In this document: one piece after another, positions 1 through 5,320 of the stretch
Layout: each line of letters begins with the position of its first letter
Numbering within the stretch: the first letter of the stretch is position 1
Assembly (NCBI GenBank): GCA_902782805.1
Contig: CACZON010000191.1
Location: 1 to 5,320, forward strand
DNA: 5,320 nucleotides
Source: Oscillospiraceae bacterium
GTDB taxonomy: Bacteria; Bacillota; Clostridia; Oscillospirales; Acutalibacteraceae
Direction: 5' to 3'
Made by a program: the position numbers and the translations under genes
The notes under the pieces: model-generated
What the model was told of the DNA's origin: nothing
What the model saw: only the letters and a program-made list of their open reading frames with translations
Databases searched by the model: none

Positions 1-183
1 AAAGAGTGGAGCAGGCTTTCATCACGCAGGGTTCTTATCATCTTGCAGCAAGCTGTATACCCGGCAGGAAATGCTCAGATCGAAGCAGTTTTTCGTCACG
101 CAAGGTTCTTTTGATTTATATGTATACTTAATTGCCCGGCAGGAAATTTCTCTATTGGAGCAATTTTTCTCACGCAGGGTTCT
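1..183. repeat. Diverged ~74-bp tandem repeat, three units, truncated by left window edge
   Basis: Three copies of TCACGCARGGTTCT lie at 22-35, 96-109 and 170-183, a period of 74. CCCGGCAGGAAAT occurs at 60-72 and 135-147, a period of 75, and GRAGCA followed by a T-rich run occurs at 8-13, 82-87 and 157-162. Each unit therefore has two conserved islands separated by variable stretches: about 9 nt after GGAAAT and 24-25 nt after GGTTCT. TGTATAC is also shared in the longer variable stretch (54-60 and 121-127). The first unit lacks its CCCGGCAGG island, so the array probably continues to the left. The period is not a constant multiple of three and no open frame follows it, so it is unlikely to be coding. 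I do not recognise the family. A repeated structured RNA, a recombination-site array or intergenic repeat DNA are all possible. Confidence 0.8.
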
Positions 184-218
184 AACGATCTTTGAACAGG
201 CGATTTTTCGTTTTTACG

Positions 219-245
219 CCTCCCTCCTTTGAGGGAGGTTTTTTT
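219..245 (+). terminator. Strong rho-independent terminator after the repeat array
   Basis: A perfect 8-bp stem, CCTCCCTC (219-226) with GAGGGAGG (231-238), has a CTTT loop and is followed by seven T residues (239-245). The other strand has no T tract, so it works in the + direction only. It terminates transcription entering from the left, through the repeats, and insulates the retron promoter 20 nt downstream. Its presence implies that the repeat region, or a gene left of the window, is transcribed rightwards. Confidence 0.9.
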
Positions 246-265
246 ATAAAAAAATAAAAGCTCTC

Positions 266-294
266 TTTACAATGCCGTACGGTTTGTTTATAAT
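266..294 (+). promoter_or_regulatory. Sigma-A/sigma-70 promoter of the retron
   Basis: A -35 box TTTACA (266-271, one mismatch to TTGACA) and a perfect -10 box TATAAT (289-294) are separated by the ideal 17 bp. Transcription is expected to begin near 301, just upstream of the predicted ncRNA hairpins. The spacer contains the 8-bp palindrome CCGTACGG (275-282), which could be a repressor site or chance. This is the best promoter in the window and suggests constitutive transcription of ncRNA plus RT. Confidence 0.8.
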
Positions 295-316
295 AAAATC
301 CACCGGTTTTCCGGTA

Positions 317-329
317 CCGGGGCTTTTGC
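317..329 (+). repeat. Retron a1 arm (inverted-repeat partner of 506-518)
   Basis: CCGGGGCTTTTGC is the exact reverse complement of 506-518. Pairing can continue inwards past a single bulged C330, with GGC (331-333) matching GCC (503-505), giving about 16 bp. In retrons the a1/a2 duplex joins the two ends of the ncRNA and places the branching G beside the start of the cDNA template. The arm can also pair locally through its CCGG ends (CCGG at 311-314, 317-320 and 329-332), so alternative folds exist. Confidence 0.8.
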
Positions 330-505
330 CGGCAGTTTGCATCCGAAGTCTCACTTTGGGCGGGCAGCGAGTCGCTGCCCGGATTTTCAAGCGGAGGCCG
401 CGTTCTCTCTTCGAGAAAACGCGCGGCCGCAAATCCTCTCCGCCGAATAACCAATCATTCCATGATTTCAAATTCGTCTGCAATGCTTTGCGGACGTTCC
501 GTGCC

Positions 506-518
506 GCAAAAGCCCCGG
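506..518 (+). repeat. Retron a2 arm (inverted-repeat partner of 317-329)
   Basis: GCAAAAGCCCCGG pairs perfectly with a1, 176 nt upstream. It ends 27 nt before the RT start codon, the usual retron order of ncRNA then RT. Reverse transcription would be expected to begin at the template bases just 5' of this arm, around 500-505, and proceed leftwards. Confidence 0.8.
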
Positions 519-532
519 CTATTTTTTCCGGA

Positions 533-538
533 AGGAGG
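533..538 (+). promoter_or_regulatory. Shine-Dalgarno site that fixes the RT start
   Basis: AGGAGG lies 7 nt before ATG 546, ideal spacing. The reading frame is open back to an in-frame ATG at 462, but that codon sits inside the ncRNA hairpin 453-467 and has no SD. Starting there would add 28 residues encoded by msd/a2 sequence, so 546 is the preferred start. Confidence 0.88.
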
Positions 539-545
539 AATTCTG

Positions 546-1649
546 ATGAAAATCAATCAGGGGCGGGTCGTCTTCGAGCGGGCCGACCTTCATTTTCTCG
601 AATCCTTCGGTCCGGTCAAAGCGATCGAAACGATCCTGCTGCATCAGAACGACGTTCCTTTCGCCTACGATACCTGGCAGCTCGCAGCGCTTCTCGGAAC
701 AAACAACCGTTCGCTCTGGAAAATCCTGCGCGACGTTGATTCCCGTTACCGCGATTACTCGATCCTGAAGAAAAACGGAAAAACGCGCCGCATCAGCGCG
801 CCGGATCCGGCCCTTAAATCTCTTCAGCGCGCGATCAACCGGAAAATCCTGATGCCGCTGCCGATTTCAAAATATGCCCGCGCCTATTTTCAGGGCGCAA
901 AGATTTCCGAAAACGCCGCGCCGCACGTCGGAAAAAAGGTTCTTCTAAAGCTCGATCTTACCGATTTCTTCGGCTCGATCCGTTTCGACCGCGTACTTTC
1001 CGAGGTATTTCACCGCAAGCGTTATCCGAAGCAGATCGGAACGATTCTGACTTCGCTTTGCTGCCGCGGCGACGTTCTTCCTCAGGGCGCGCCGACTTCC
1101 CCCGCGATCTCGAATCTCGTCCTTCGCCATTTTGACGACGTTTTCGGCGCATGGTGCGAAAGGCGCGGATTTTCCTATACGCGTTACTGCGACGATCTCA
1201 CTGTTTCCGGCAACGCTTCTCTTTACCCTGCTTATCAAAAAGCAAAGCGGATGCTGGAAGAAGCGGGCTTTAGGATCAACCGCAGCAAAACGCGGTTCCT
1301 GACGAATGCCAATCGCCAGACCGTAACCGGTCTGACCGTCAACGAAAAGCTCGCCGTACCGAGCGATTACAAGCGCAAACTGCGCCAGGAAGTCTATTAC
1401 GTCCTGAAATTCGGGTTCGAAAACGTTCTGCAGGACCGTTTCCCGAAAGACGTGATCAACGCCGGCGGGGATCCGTACCTCTACGTCCCGCAGCTTCACG
1501 CCGTTCGTCTGCCGCTTGAAATCGAACGTTACCGAAGCGTGCTTTTGGGAAAGATCGATTTCGTCCTTTCGATCGAACCGGAAAACCGCTTTTTCCGCGA
1601 GGCAAAAAACAGATTGGTCTTCCGGAACTGTGAAGACGAGACAGAATAA
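546..1649 (+). CDS. Retron-type reverse transcriptase
   Basis: A 367-residue RNA-directed DNA polymerase that should prime on the 2'-OH of a guanosine in its own ncRNA and make msDNA in the cytoplasm. RT motifs appear in order: the basic KKNGKTRRI.AP block (75-86); the retron-specific NAxxH as NAAPH (123-127); LDLTDFF with catalytic D137; LPQGAPTSPAISNL (178-191); the active site YCDD (214-217, nt 1185-1196); GFRINRSKT (241-249); and the retron VTG motif in VTGLTVN (260-266). The C-terminal LLGKIDFVLSIEP (333-345) resembles the thumb helix of characterised retron RTs. All catalytic aspartates are present, so it looks active. Compared with the recalled 320-residue Ec86 RT it has about 20 extra N-terminal residues and an extra 25-30 residues in the thumb (about 290-325). 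No fused effector domain is seen. NAxxH and VTG argue against a group II intron, DGR or Abi-type RT. I do not assign a retron type. Confidence 0.96.
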   Translation: MKINQGRVVFERADLHFLESFGPVKAIETILLHQNDVPFAYDTWQLAALLGTNNRSLWKILRDVDSRYRDYSILKKNGKTRRISAPDPALKSLQRAINRKILMPLPISKYARAYFQGAKISENAAPHVGKKVLLKLDLTDFFGSIRFDRVLSEVFHRKRYPKQIGTILTSLCCRGDVLPQGAPTSPAISNLVLRHFDDVFGAWCERRGFSYTRYCDDLTVSGNASLYPAYQKAKRMLEEAGFRINRSKTRFLTNANRQTVTGLTVNEKLAVPSDYKRKLRQEVYYVLKFGFENVLQDRFPKDVINAGGDPYLYVPQLHAVRLPLEIERYRSVLLGKIDFVLSIEPENRFFREAKNRLVFRNCEDETE

Positions 1650-1691
1650 AAGAGCATCGAACCTGCCGCGCAAAGCCGTTCGATGCTCTTT
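1649..1691. terminator. Bidirectional terminator between the convergent RT and lipoprotein genes
   Basis: A perfect 14-bp inverted repeat, AAAGAGCATCGAAC (1649-1662) and GTTCGATGCTCTTT (1678-1691), has a 15-nt loop. The left arm begins at the last base of the RT stop codon. On the + strand the stem runs into TTTCTTGATTT. On the - strand it runs into TTTTATT, so it can end both the retron transcript and the convergent lipoprotein operon. Confidence 0.85.
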
Positions 1692-1708
1692 CTTGATTTC
1701 AAAAGGAT

Positions 1709-2692
1709 TTATCCCTTAAAGTCGCCGGTATACTTGATATAAGCATCCGTCCAGCCGGCGTCACGCACGTTGAAAAGATCCGCCTCGGCCGCTTCTTCGC
1801 TCGGATATTCTCCGGCGGAAACGACGTACCAGCGAACCGGATTGAGATTGCTCCAATCCGTCGTAACGTAGACCCCGGCGTTAAAGCCGCGTTCTCTCAT
1901 CTCGTCGGCGTAGGCCTTGACTTCGTCGTAATCCCCTGAAGCCGCGATCCAGATCCCGTAGAACGGCGCATGCGTCTCCTGCGGCGCGGAGGATTCCTCC
2001 TCCTGCGTAAGATACGGATGGTCCGGATACTGTTCCCGGCGGTCGACCGGGCACCAGTAGAGGTAATCGCGGTCGGCCCACCAGCCGGCCGGATAATCTA
2101 CGGTAATCCGGTCTTCCCGGAGGTTGAAATAATTGTAATCGTCGCCGTTCTGGAAGAGCTCGGAAGCGCGGTTCGGATCGGCCGGATCGAGCGGCCAGGT
2201 AAATTCCCGCGCGCCGAATCCGCCGGCCGCGTATTCAAAGATATACGTTCCGTAAACGGCGCCCGCGGAAACGCCCTTCACGATCAGGACCTCGCCGGTG
2301 GATTCCTCCCCGTAGAGATAGACGCCGCTCCATTCAAGCTGCGCCGGCTCGGAGCGCTCCGACGGAAGAGAAGTAAACTTTTCGTTGGAAGCGGAGGATT
2401 CATCGGAAGCGGACGCTTCGCTTTGCGCCGGCCGGCTCTCTTCGCTGCTTTCGCTTGGCTGCGGAGCCTGCGAAGAAATTTCCGGCGTTTCGGAGGAGGA
2501 CTCCCCTGCCGAAGAAGGCTTTTCGCTTTCCGGCTTTGAGGCCGCGGAGGATTCCGAAGCGGAAGGCGCCGCAGCGGCGGAGCTCGCCCCGCTTACCGGT
2601 TCCTCCGGCCCGTTCGGGAGCGGAAGCAGACTGCAGGCGCAGAGCGAGAACGCCAGCAGCGCCGTCAGGATCATCAAAATCAGCTTTTTCAT
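1709..2692 (-). CDS. Secreted lipoprotein with Ser/Glu-rich linker and C-terminal SPOR-like domain
   Basis: A 327-residue predicted lipoprotein. It has a signal peptide with Lys2-Lys3, a hydrophobic core and the lipobox LCAC, giving lipid-modified Cys20 and attachment to the outer face of the membrane. Residues 30-115 are a low-complexity Ser/Glu/Ala/Pro linker, probably a cell-wall-spanning tether. Residues 119-225 form a compact aromatic-rich domain I do not recognise. Residues 243-327 (YGIWIAAS, GFNAGVYVTTDWSNLNP, WYVVSAGEYPSEEAAEADL, YIKYTG) look like a SPOR-type repeat, a fold that in known members binds denuded peptidoglycan glycan strands. A role at the wall or septum is inference. The chosen start follows AGGGAGGA with 7-nt spacing. 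An upstream in-frame ATG at 2716 would only add MHLREEDT before the signal peptide. It is the last gene of the leftward group, 36 nt after the reductase gene. Confidence 0.85.
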   Translation of the reverse strand: MKKLILMILTALLAFSLCACSLLPLPNGPEEPVSGASSAAAAPSASESSAASKPESEKPSSAGESSSETPEISSQAPQPSESSEESRPAQSEASASDESSASNEKFTSLPSERSEPAQLEWSGVYLYGEESTGEVLIVKGVSAGAVYGTYIFEYAAGGFGAREFTWPLDPADPNRASELFQNGDDYNYFNLREDRITVDYPAGWWADRDYLYWCPVDRREQYPDHPYLTQEEESSAPQETHAPFYGIWIAASGDYDEVKAYADEMRERGFNAGVYVTTDWSNLNPVRWYVVSAGEYPSEEAAEADLFNVRDAGWTDAYIKYTGDFKG

Positions 2693-2699
2693 CGTATCT

Positions 2700-2707
2700 T
2701 CCTCCCT
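2700..2707 (-). promoter_or_regulatory. Shine-Dalgarno site fixing the lipoprotein start
   Basis: AGGGAGGA on the - strand lies 7 nt before the ATG at 2692. It falls inside the short N-terminal extension that the longer frame would require, so the longer start is unlikely. Confidence 0.85.
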
Positions 2708-2728
2708 GAGATGCAAAATGCAGCTCTC

Positions 2729-3319
2729 TTAATTGGATGGTTTCGTCTCTGCTTCAAAGAGGCGATCGATCGATTCCTCGGCTTTACTGAGAATCGATTC
2801 AACGTCTGCGCCGATCAGATCGAGCCCTTCCGCTTTGATTTCAAGCACCTTAGGAATCTGATAAAAGCCCTGCGCAAGCGCTTTTACGTACCCGAAGCCG
2901 TATTCCTCCGAAAAGATCGTTCCGCCCGCCGTTGTCACGTAATAGAGCCGTTTTGCCCGGCAAAGGCCGATCGGGATTCCCTCGGGCGAATAACGGAACG
3001 TTATGCCCGTTACGTTGATTTGCTCAAAATACTGTTTGAGCGCGGCGGGAAACGAAAGATCCCAATACGGCGCGGAAATCACGACCGTTTCCGCCTCCCG
3101 GAACTGCCTTGCAAGCGCAAACAGCGGGGAATCGTATTCGCCGTGCGCAAGGAGCGCATCGCGCTTATTCAGAAACGCTTCGTTATCGTTCGGAAAAGAG
3201 ATTTCCTCAAGCCGGACGGTTTCTGCCGTTTTCCCGATCCGGTCGATCAGCCGAACCGCAAGCCGCCGCGTGCGCGAATTTTCGCGGACACAGGCGTCAA
3301 TCCATAAAAGTTTGCTCAT
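2729..3319 (-). CDS. Flavodoxin-fold NAD(P)H oxidoreductase, AzoR/quinone-reductase-like
   Basis: A 196-residue cytoplasmic protein of the flavodoxin-like NAD(P)H dehydrogenase family, whose members use FMN to reduce quinones, azo compounds or nitro groups with two electrons. The N-terminal strand LLWIDACVRENSRTRRLA (4-21) is the phosphate-binding loop for FMN. SAPYWDLSFPAALKQYFEQ (82-100) is the family signature next to the isoalloxazine site. GITFRYSPEGIPIGL (105-119) and the TTAGGTIFS turn (129-137) complete the flavin pocket. Length fits AzoR-type enzymes (about 200). The start follows AAAGGAG (3328-3334) with 8-nt spacing, and this SD overlaps the stop codon of the preceding GNAT gene by one base, which suggests an operon and possible translational coupling. 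The physiological substrate cannot be read from sequence. Confidence 0.9.
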   Translation of the reverse strand: MSKLLWIDACVRENSRTRRLAVRLIDRIGKTAETVRLEEISFPNDNEAFLNKRDALLAHGEYDSPLFALARQFREAETVVISAPYWDLSFPAALKQYFEQINVTGITFRYSPEGIPIGLCRAKRLYYVTTAGGTIFSEEYGFGYVKALAQGFYQIPKVLEIKAEGLDLIGADVESILSKAEESIDRLFEAETKPSN

Positions 3320-3333
3320 ACGCTCCGCTCCTT

Positions 3334-4332
3334 TCAGTCTTTCGTTTTATGCCGGATAAGCGCGTCGAGCGCGTCTCTGAGGGCTTCGTAACGCAGGCGC
3401 TTTTCTTCCTTTGCAAAATGAACTTCCCTCAGCTGCTCGGAAGCATTCTCGTAATCGAGCGTCTCGCCGCCGAACTGCTCGCTCGTCAGATCGAACCGGC
3501 AGGATCCGACCTGATTAAAGCAGTGATAATTTCCGTCCGGCAGCTTGATGCCGTAAACCGTTCCGCCGAACAGATCCTGCGCGAGGAACGCCGTGATCGA
3601 GCATTGACCGAGCGTTTTGTTTTCCGGCGTCCAGTCTTTGCGCATGCGCGGCGCGCAGGTTTCGGCGCTCCAGAGAAGCTCGAGCACATCGTAGAGAGCG
3701 CGCGGATCGGCGATCTTCCGGTATTGCGGATCGACCGGAGCGCAATCGGCCGTCTCCCATCCCCAGAAGCGGTGCCCGCCGGTTTTTGCAAACCATTCGC
3801 GCCGCAGGATCGCGTACTGCATCGTGTTTTCGTAGACCGGCCTGCCCGCTTCGTCGTTATAGAAGGAGACGTATTCGAGGAAAAGTCCTTCCTTCCGCGC
3901 GCCGAGCTTTTCGCAGAGCTTCCGGCAGGCAGTGTTCGTGTCTTCCGTATACATATAGACCCGCCGTGCGCCTTCGGTACGGAACAGCCGGTCTATATAA
4001 GCCCAGGCCGCTTCAAAACCGTAGCCTTTTCCCCAGTACGCCGGATGGATCATCCAGCAGGGTGAATACGTATCCTTTCGCGGATCGTCCGGCGCGGTCG
4101 CCTCCGGTCCGGCAAACAGCTCGCCGATGACCTTTCCGCTCTCTTTGAGCGTTACCGCGAGATAGAGCGGGTTCTTTTTCCGGCGCCTGAGATCCTCGGC
4201 AACTTCTTCCAAAGAATTTTTCTTCATATCGAAAAAACAGCTCTGGGTCGGGTTTTCGAGATATTCAAATACGTCCTTTTCGTCGCCTTCGGCAAACGGG
4301 CGAAGGATCAGCCGCTCTGTTTCGATTCTCAT
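3334..4332 (-). CDS. GNAT N-acetyltransferase fused to a YunG-like C-terminal domain
   Basis: A 332-residue two-domain cytoplasmic protein. Residues 1-178 are a RimJ/RimL-type GNAT: TERLILRPF (5-13) is the usual opening, the acetyl-CoA pyrophosphate loop is HPAYWGKGYGFEA (96-108), and NTACRKLCEKLGARKEG (133-149) is the conserved C-terminal helix. Residues about 210-332 resemble the YunG family of Bacillota: a W...P.N.T.GQC..TAF..QD.FGG block (234-257), then YHCFN (269-273) and FDLTSEQF (280-287). Cys244, His270 and Asp281 are spaced as in a possible Cys-His-Asp catalytic site, but YunG has no established function that I know of. The acetylated substrate (an amine, a protein N terminus or an antibiotic) is unknown. 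The start follows AAGGGGA with 6-nt spacing. The 117 nt upstream (4333-4449) hold no promoter or terminator I can support, so read-through from the upstream gene is possible. Confidence 0.88.
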   Translation of the reverse strand: MRIETERLILRPFAEGDEKDVFEYLENPTQSCFFDMKKNSLEEVAEDLRRRKKNPLYLAVTLKESGKVIGELFAGPEATAPDDPRKDTYSPCWMIHPAYWGKGYGFEAAWAYIDRLFRTEGARRVYMYTEDTNTACRKLCEKLGARKEGLFLEYVSFYNDEAGRPVYENTMQYAILRREWFAKTGGHRFWGWETADCAPVDPQYRKIADPRALYDVLELLWSAETCAPRMRKDWTPENKTLGQCSITAFLAQDLFGGTVYGIKLPDGNYHCFNQVGSCRFDLTSEQFGGETLDYENASEQLREVHFAKEEKRLRYEALRDALDALIRHKTKD

Positions 4333-4449
4333 ATTTCGTCCCCTTCTTACTTTAGAGAATTCATTGATCCGCCGGCGGCGCCTCGCGGCCCCAATCCTCC
4401 GGCGAAAGGTTTTTCAGAAAAATCCGTGAATTTCGGTTACGGCGCTCGT

Positions 4450-5320
4450 TCAGCGGTAAGCGATCAGCGTCATGATGATATAGGCGGCGATCATGCTGCC
4501 GAGGATCAGCGCCTGCTTTCCGCGGTGTTCGGTCAGAAGGCCGACAAATTCGCGCACCGACGCGTTCGGCCAGAAATACCAGCGCGTTTCTGCGCCCATT
4601 CCGACCGCGCGCATCTTTACCCTGCGCGCGAAAACGCCGCTGCGGAATACGTGGTAATTCGTTGTTGAAAAGGCGATCTTCCCCGCGGGATCGACCGCGA
4701 AGATCTTCTCCTTTGAGAATTTCATGTTTTCGAAAGTATCCGTTGAGCGGTCTTCTTCGAGGATCCGCCCGGGGTCTACGCCCCGTTCGATCAGATACTG
4801 CTTCATCGAGCTGCTCTCGGAGATCACCTCGTCCGGGCCCTTGCCGCCGGAGGTGACGAAAACCGGTTCTTTGCCCGTTTTTGCCTTCTGCTTTTCGGCA
4901 AATGCGAGCGCCCGGTCGATCCGGCCGCGCAGCAGCGGCGTCGGTTTTCCGTCCTTTTGGATCCCGCAGCCGAGGATGATGATAAAATCCCGGTCCGGCG
5001 CGGGCTCGCTCTTCGCGGCGATCACGCCCGCGATGATCGTACCGATCAGCATACATTCAAAGTAAAGATAGATCGCGGCGAAGAGATTGATGATCAGGTC
5101 GTGGATCATCACCTCGAACTCGCTTCCGTAGGCGTAGAAATCAAACGCAAAGAGGAAGACGATCCCGCCCAGCAGCAGGAAGGAAAGAACGATCCCCAGG
5201 ATATTGACAAGCCGCCTGCCCTCGTGGCGGATCAGGGAGATATTCGAGATACAGAGCGCCGCCGAGAAAACGAGCAGGAACGGCGAGGTATAAAACATAT
5301 ACCGCTTTGCGGAATCCAGC
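4450..5320 (-). CDS. DUF218/YdcF-family membrane protein (5' end beyond the right window edge)
   Basis: A partial gene whose 3' end is complete. The frame stays open to the right edge. The first ATG in the window (5298) has no SD, and the codons before it read LDSAKRY, so the true start is probably outside. Numbering from that Met, hydrophobic segments at about 7-20, 31-51 and 65-93 are membrane helices. The cytoplasmic DUF218 domain spans 100-258: DFIIILGCGIQKDGKPTPLLRGRIDRAL (104-131), the VFVTSGGKGPDE loop (147-157), SSSMKQYLIERGV (162-174), STDTFENMKFS (185-195) and FSTTNYHVFRSG (210-221). A final helix lies at 262-280. The family includes E. coli YdcF and SanA and is linked to envelope functions, but its chemistry is unsettled. 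This layout of several N-terminal helices plus one at the C terminus is typical of Bacillota members. Confidence 0.88.
   Translation of the reverse strand, partial: LDSAKRYMFYTSPFLLVFSAALCISNISLIRHEGRRLVNILGIVLSFLLLGGIVFLFAFDFYAYGSEFEVMIHDLIINLFAAIYLYFECMLIGTIIAGVIAAKSEPAPDRDFIIILGCGIQKDGKPTPLLRGRIDRALAFAEKQKAKTGKEPVFVTSGGKGPDEVISESSSMKQYLIERGVDPGRILEEDRSTDTFENMKFSKEKIFAVDPAGKIAFSTTNYHVFRSGVFARRVKMRAVGMGAETRWYFWPNASVREFVGLLTEHRGKQALILGSMIAAYIIMTLIAYR

Larger units (their letters stand above)
301..518 (+). ncRNA. Predicted retron msr-msd non-coding RNA
   Basis: This segment lies between the promoter and the RT gene, where retron ncRNAs sit, and is bounded by complementary a1 and a2 arms. Visible structure in order: a 5' hairpin ACCGG-TTTT-CCGGT (302-315); the a1 arm (317-329); stem-loop CCGAAGT/ACTTTGG with loop CTC (343-359); stem-loop CGGGCAGCG/CGCTGCCCG with loop AGT (361-381); a long GC-rich stem-loop spanning 381-436, closed by GGATTT/AAATCC and topped by TTCTC/GAGAA; AATCAT/ATGATT (453-467) inside CGAAT/ATTCG (444-476); CGTCTGCAA/TTGCGGACG with one G-U pair (475-496); and the a2 arm (506-518). 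The two small hairpins after a1 fit msr, and the distal part up to 505 fits the msd template. The msr/msd border is uncertain because the 381-436 hairpin could belong to either. A possible branching guanosine is G335 in the CAG after a1, an inference only. The 5' end is taken from the promoter. Confidence 0.77.

Noticed and set aside
1..183. CRISPR array
   Set aside because: The units are imperfect, have two conserved islands with two unequal variable intervals, and no cas gene is present.
1..183. Tandem riboswitch (c-di-GMP-I or glycine type)
   Set aside because: The ACGCAGGG piece is only superficially like a GEMM core; the GGGCAAACC and GGGACGCAAAGCC elements, and the glycine aptamer core, are missing.
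462..545. N-terminal extension of the RT frame from ATG 462
   Set aside because: It has no SD, its codons lie inside predicted ncRNA stem-loops and the a2 arm, and ATG 546 has an ideal SD.
945..1673. Long - strand open frame opposite the RT
   Set aside because: It is the complement of a clear RT with all motifs, and its translation shows no recognisable domain.
1970..2539. + strand open frames opposite the lipoprotein
   Set aside because: They arise from the GC-rich, Ser/Glu-rich linker and have no SD or recognisable domain.
3109..4065. Long + strand open frame opposite the GNAT-YunG and reductase genes
   Set aside because: It spans two well-supported genes on the other strand and its translation is arginine/alanine-rich without a domain.
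4333..4449. Promoter or terminator between the DUF218 and GNAT genes
   Set aside because: An imperfect GGTTTTTC/GAAAAATCC hairpin near 4408-4425 lacks a T tract on the - strand, and no -35/-10 pair with acceptable spacing was found.

Overview
The window looks like part of a chromosome of a Gram-positive, probably Bacillota (Clostridia-type), bacterium. This is inferred from strong GGAGG-type ribosome binding sites, moderately high GC with AT-rich intergenic spots, a serine-rich lipoprotein ending in a SPOR-like domain, a YunG-type domain and a membrane-anchored DUF218 (YdcF-like) protein. No tRNA, rRNA, CRISPR array or transposase is visible.

Left part (1-245): a diverged tandem repeat of about 74 bp enters from the left edge with nearly three units. 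A strong rho-independent terminator follows and closes whatever transcript arrives from the left.

Centre-left (266-1691, + strand): a self-contained retron. A near-consensus promoter (266-294) drives a predicted ncRNA starting near 301. It has a short 5' hairpin, an a1 arm (317-329), several stem-loops, and an a2 arm (506-518) perfectly complementary to a1 over 13 nt. A strong SD then precedes the 367-residue retron reverse transcriptase (546-1649), which carries the retron NAxxH and VTG motifs and a YCDD active site. A 14-bp-stem bidirectional terminator closes the unit. No effector gene lies beside the RT on the right, so the partner is either left of the window, elsewhere in the genome, or absent.

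Right part (1709-5320, - strand): four genes converge on the retron. In transcription order they are a DUF218 membrane protein (partial, runs off the right edge), a two-domain GNAT-YunG protein, a flavodoxin-fold NAD(P)H:quinone/azo reductase-like protein, and a SPOR-like lipoprotein. The last three are tightly spaced (14 and 36 nt) and probably co-transcribed. They look like ordinary host genes, and the retron appears to be inserted beside their 3' end.

The item most worth follow-up is the complete, apparently effector-less retron, with the repeat array to its left as a second, unexplained element.
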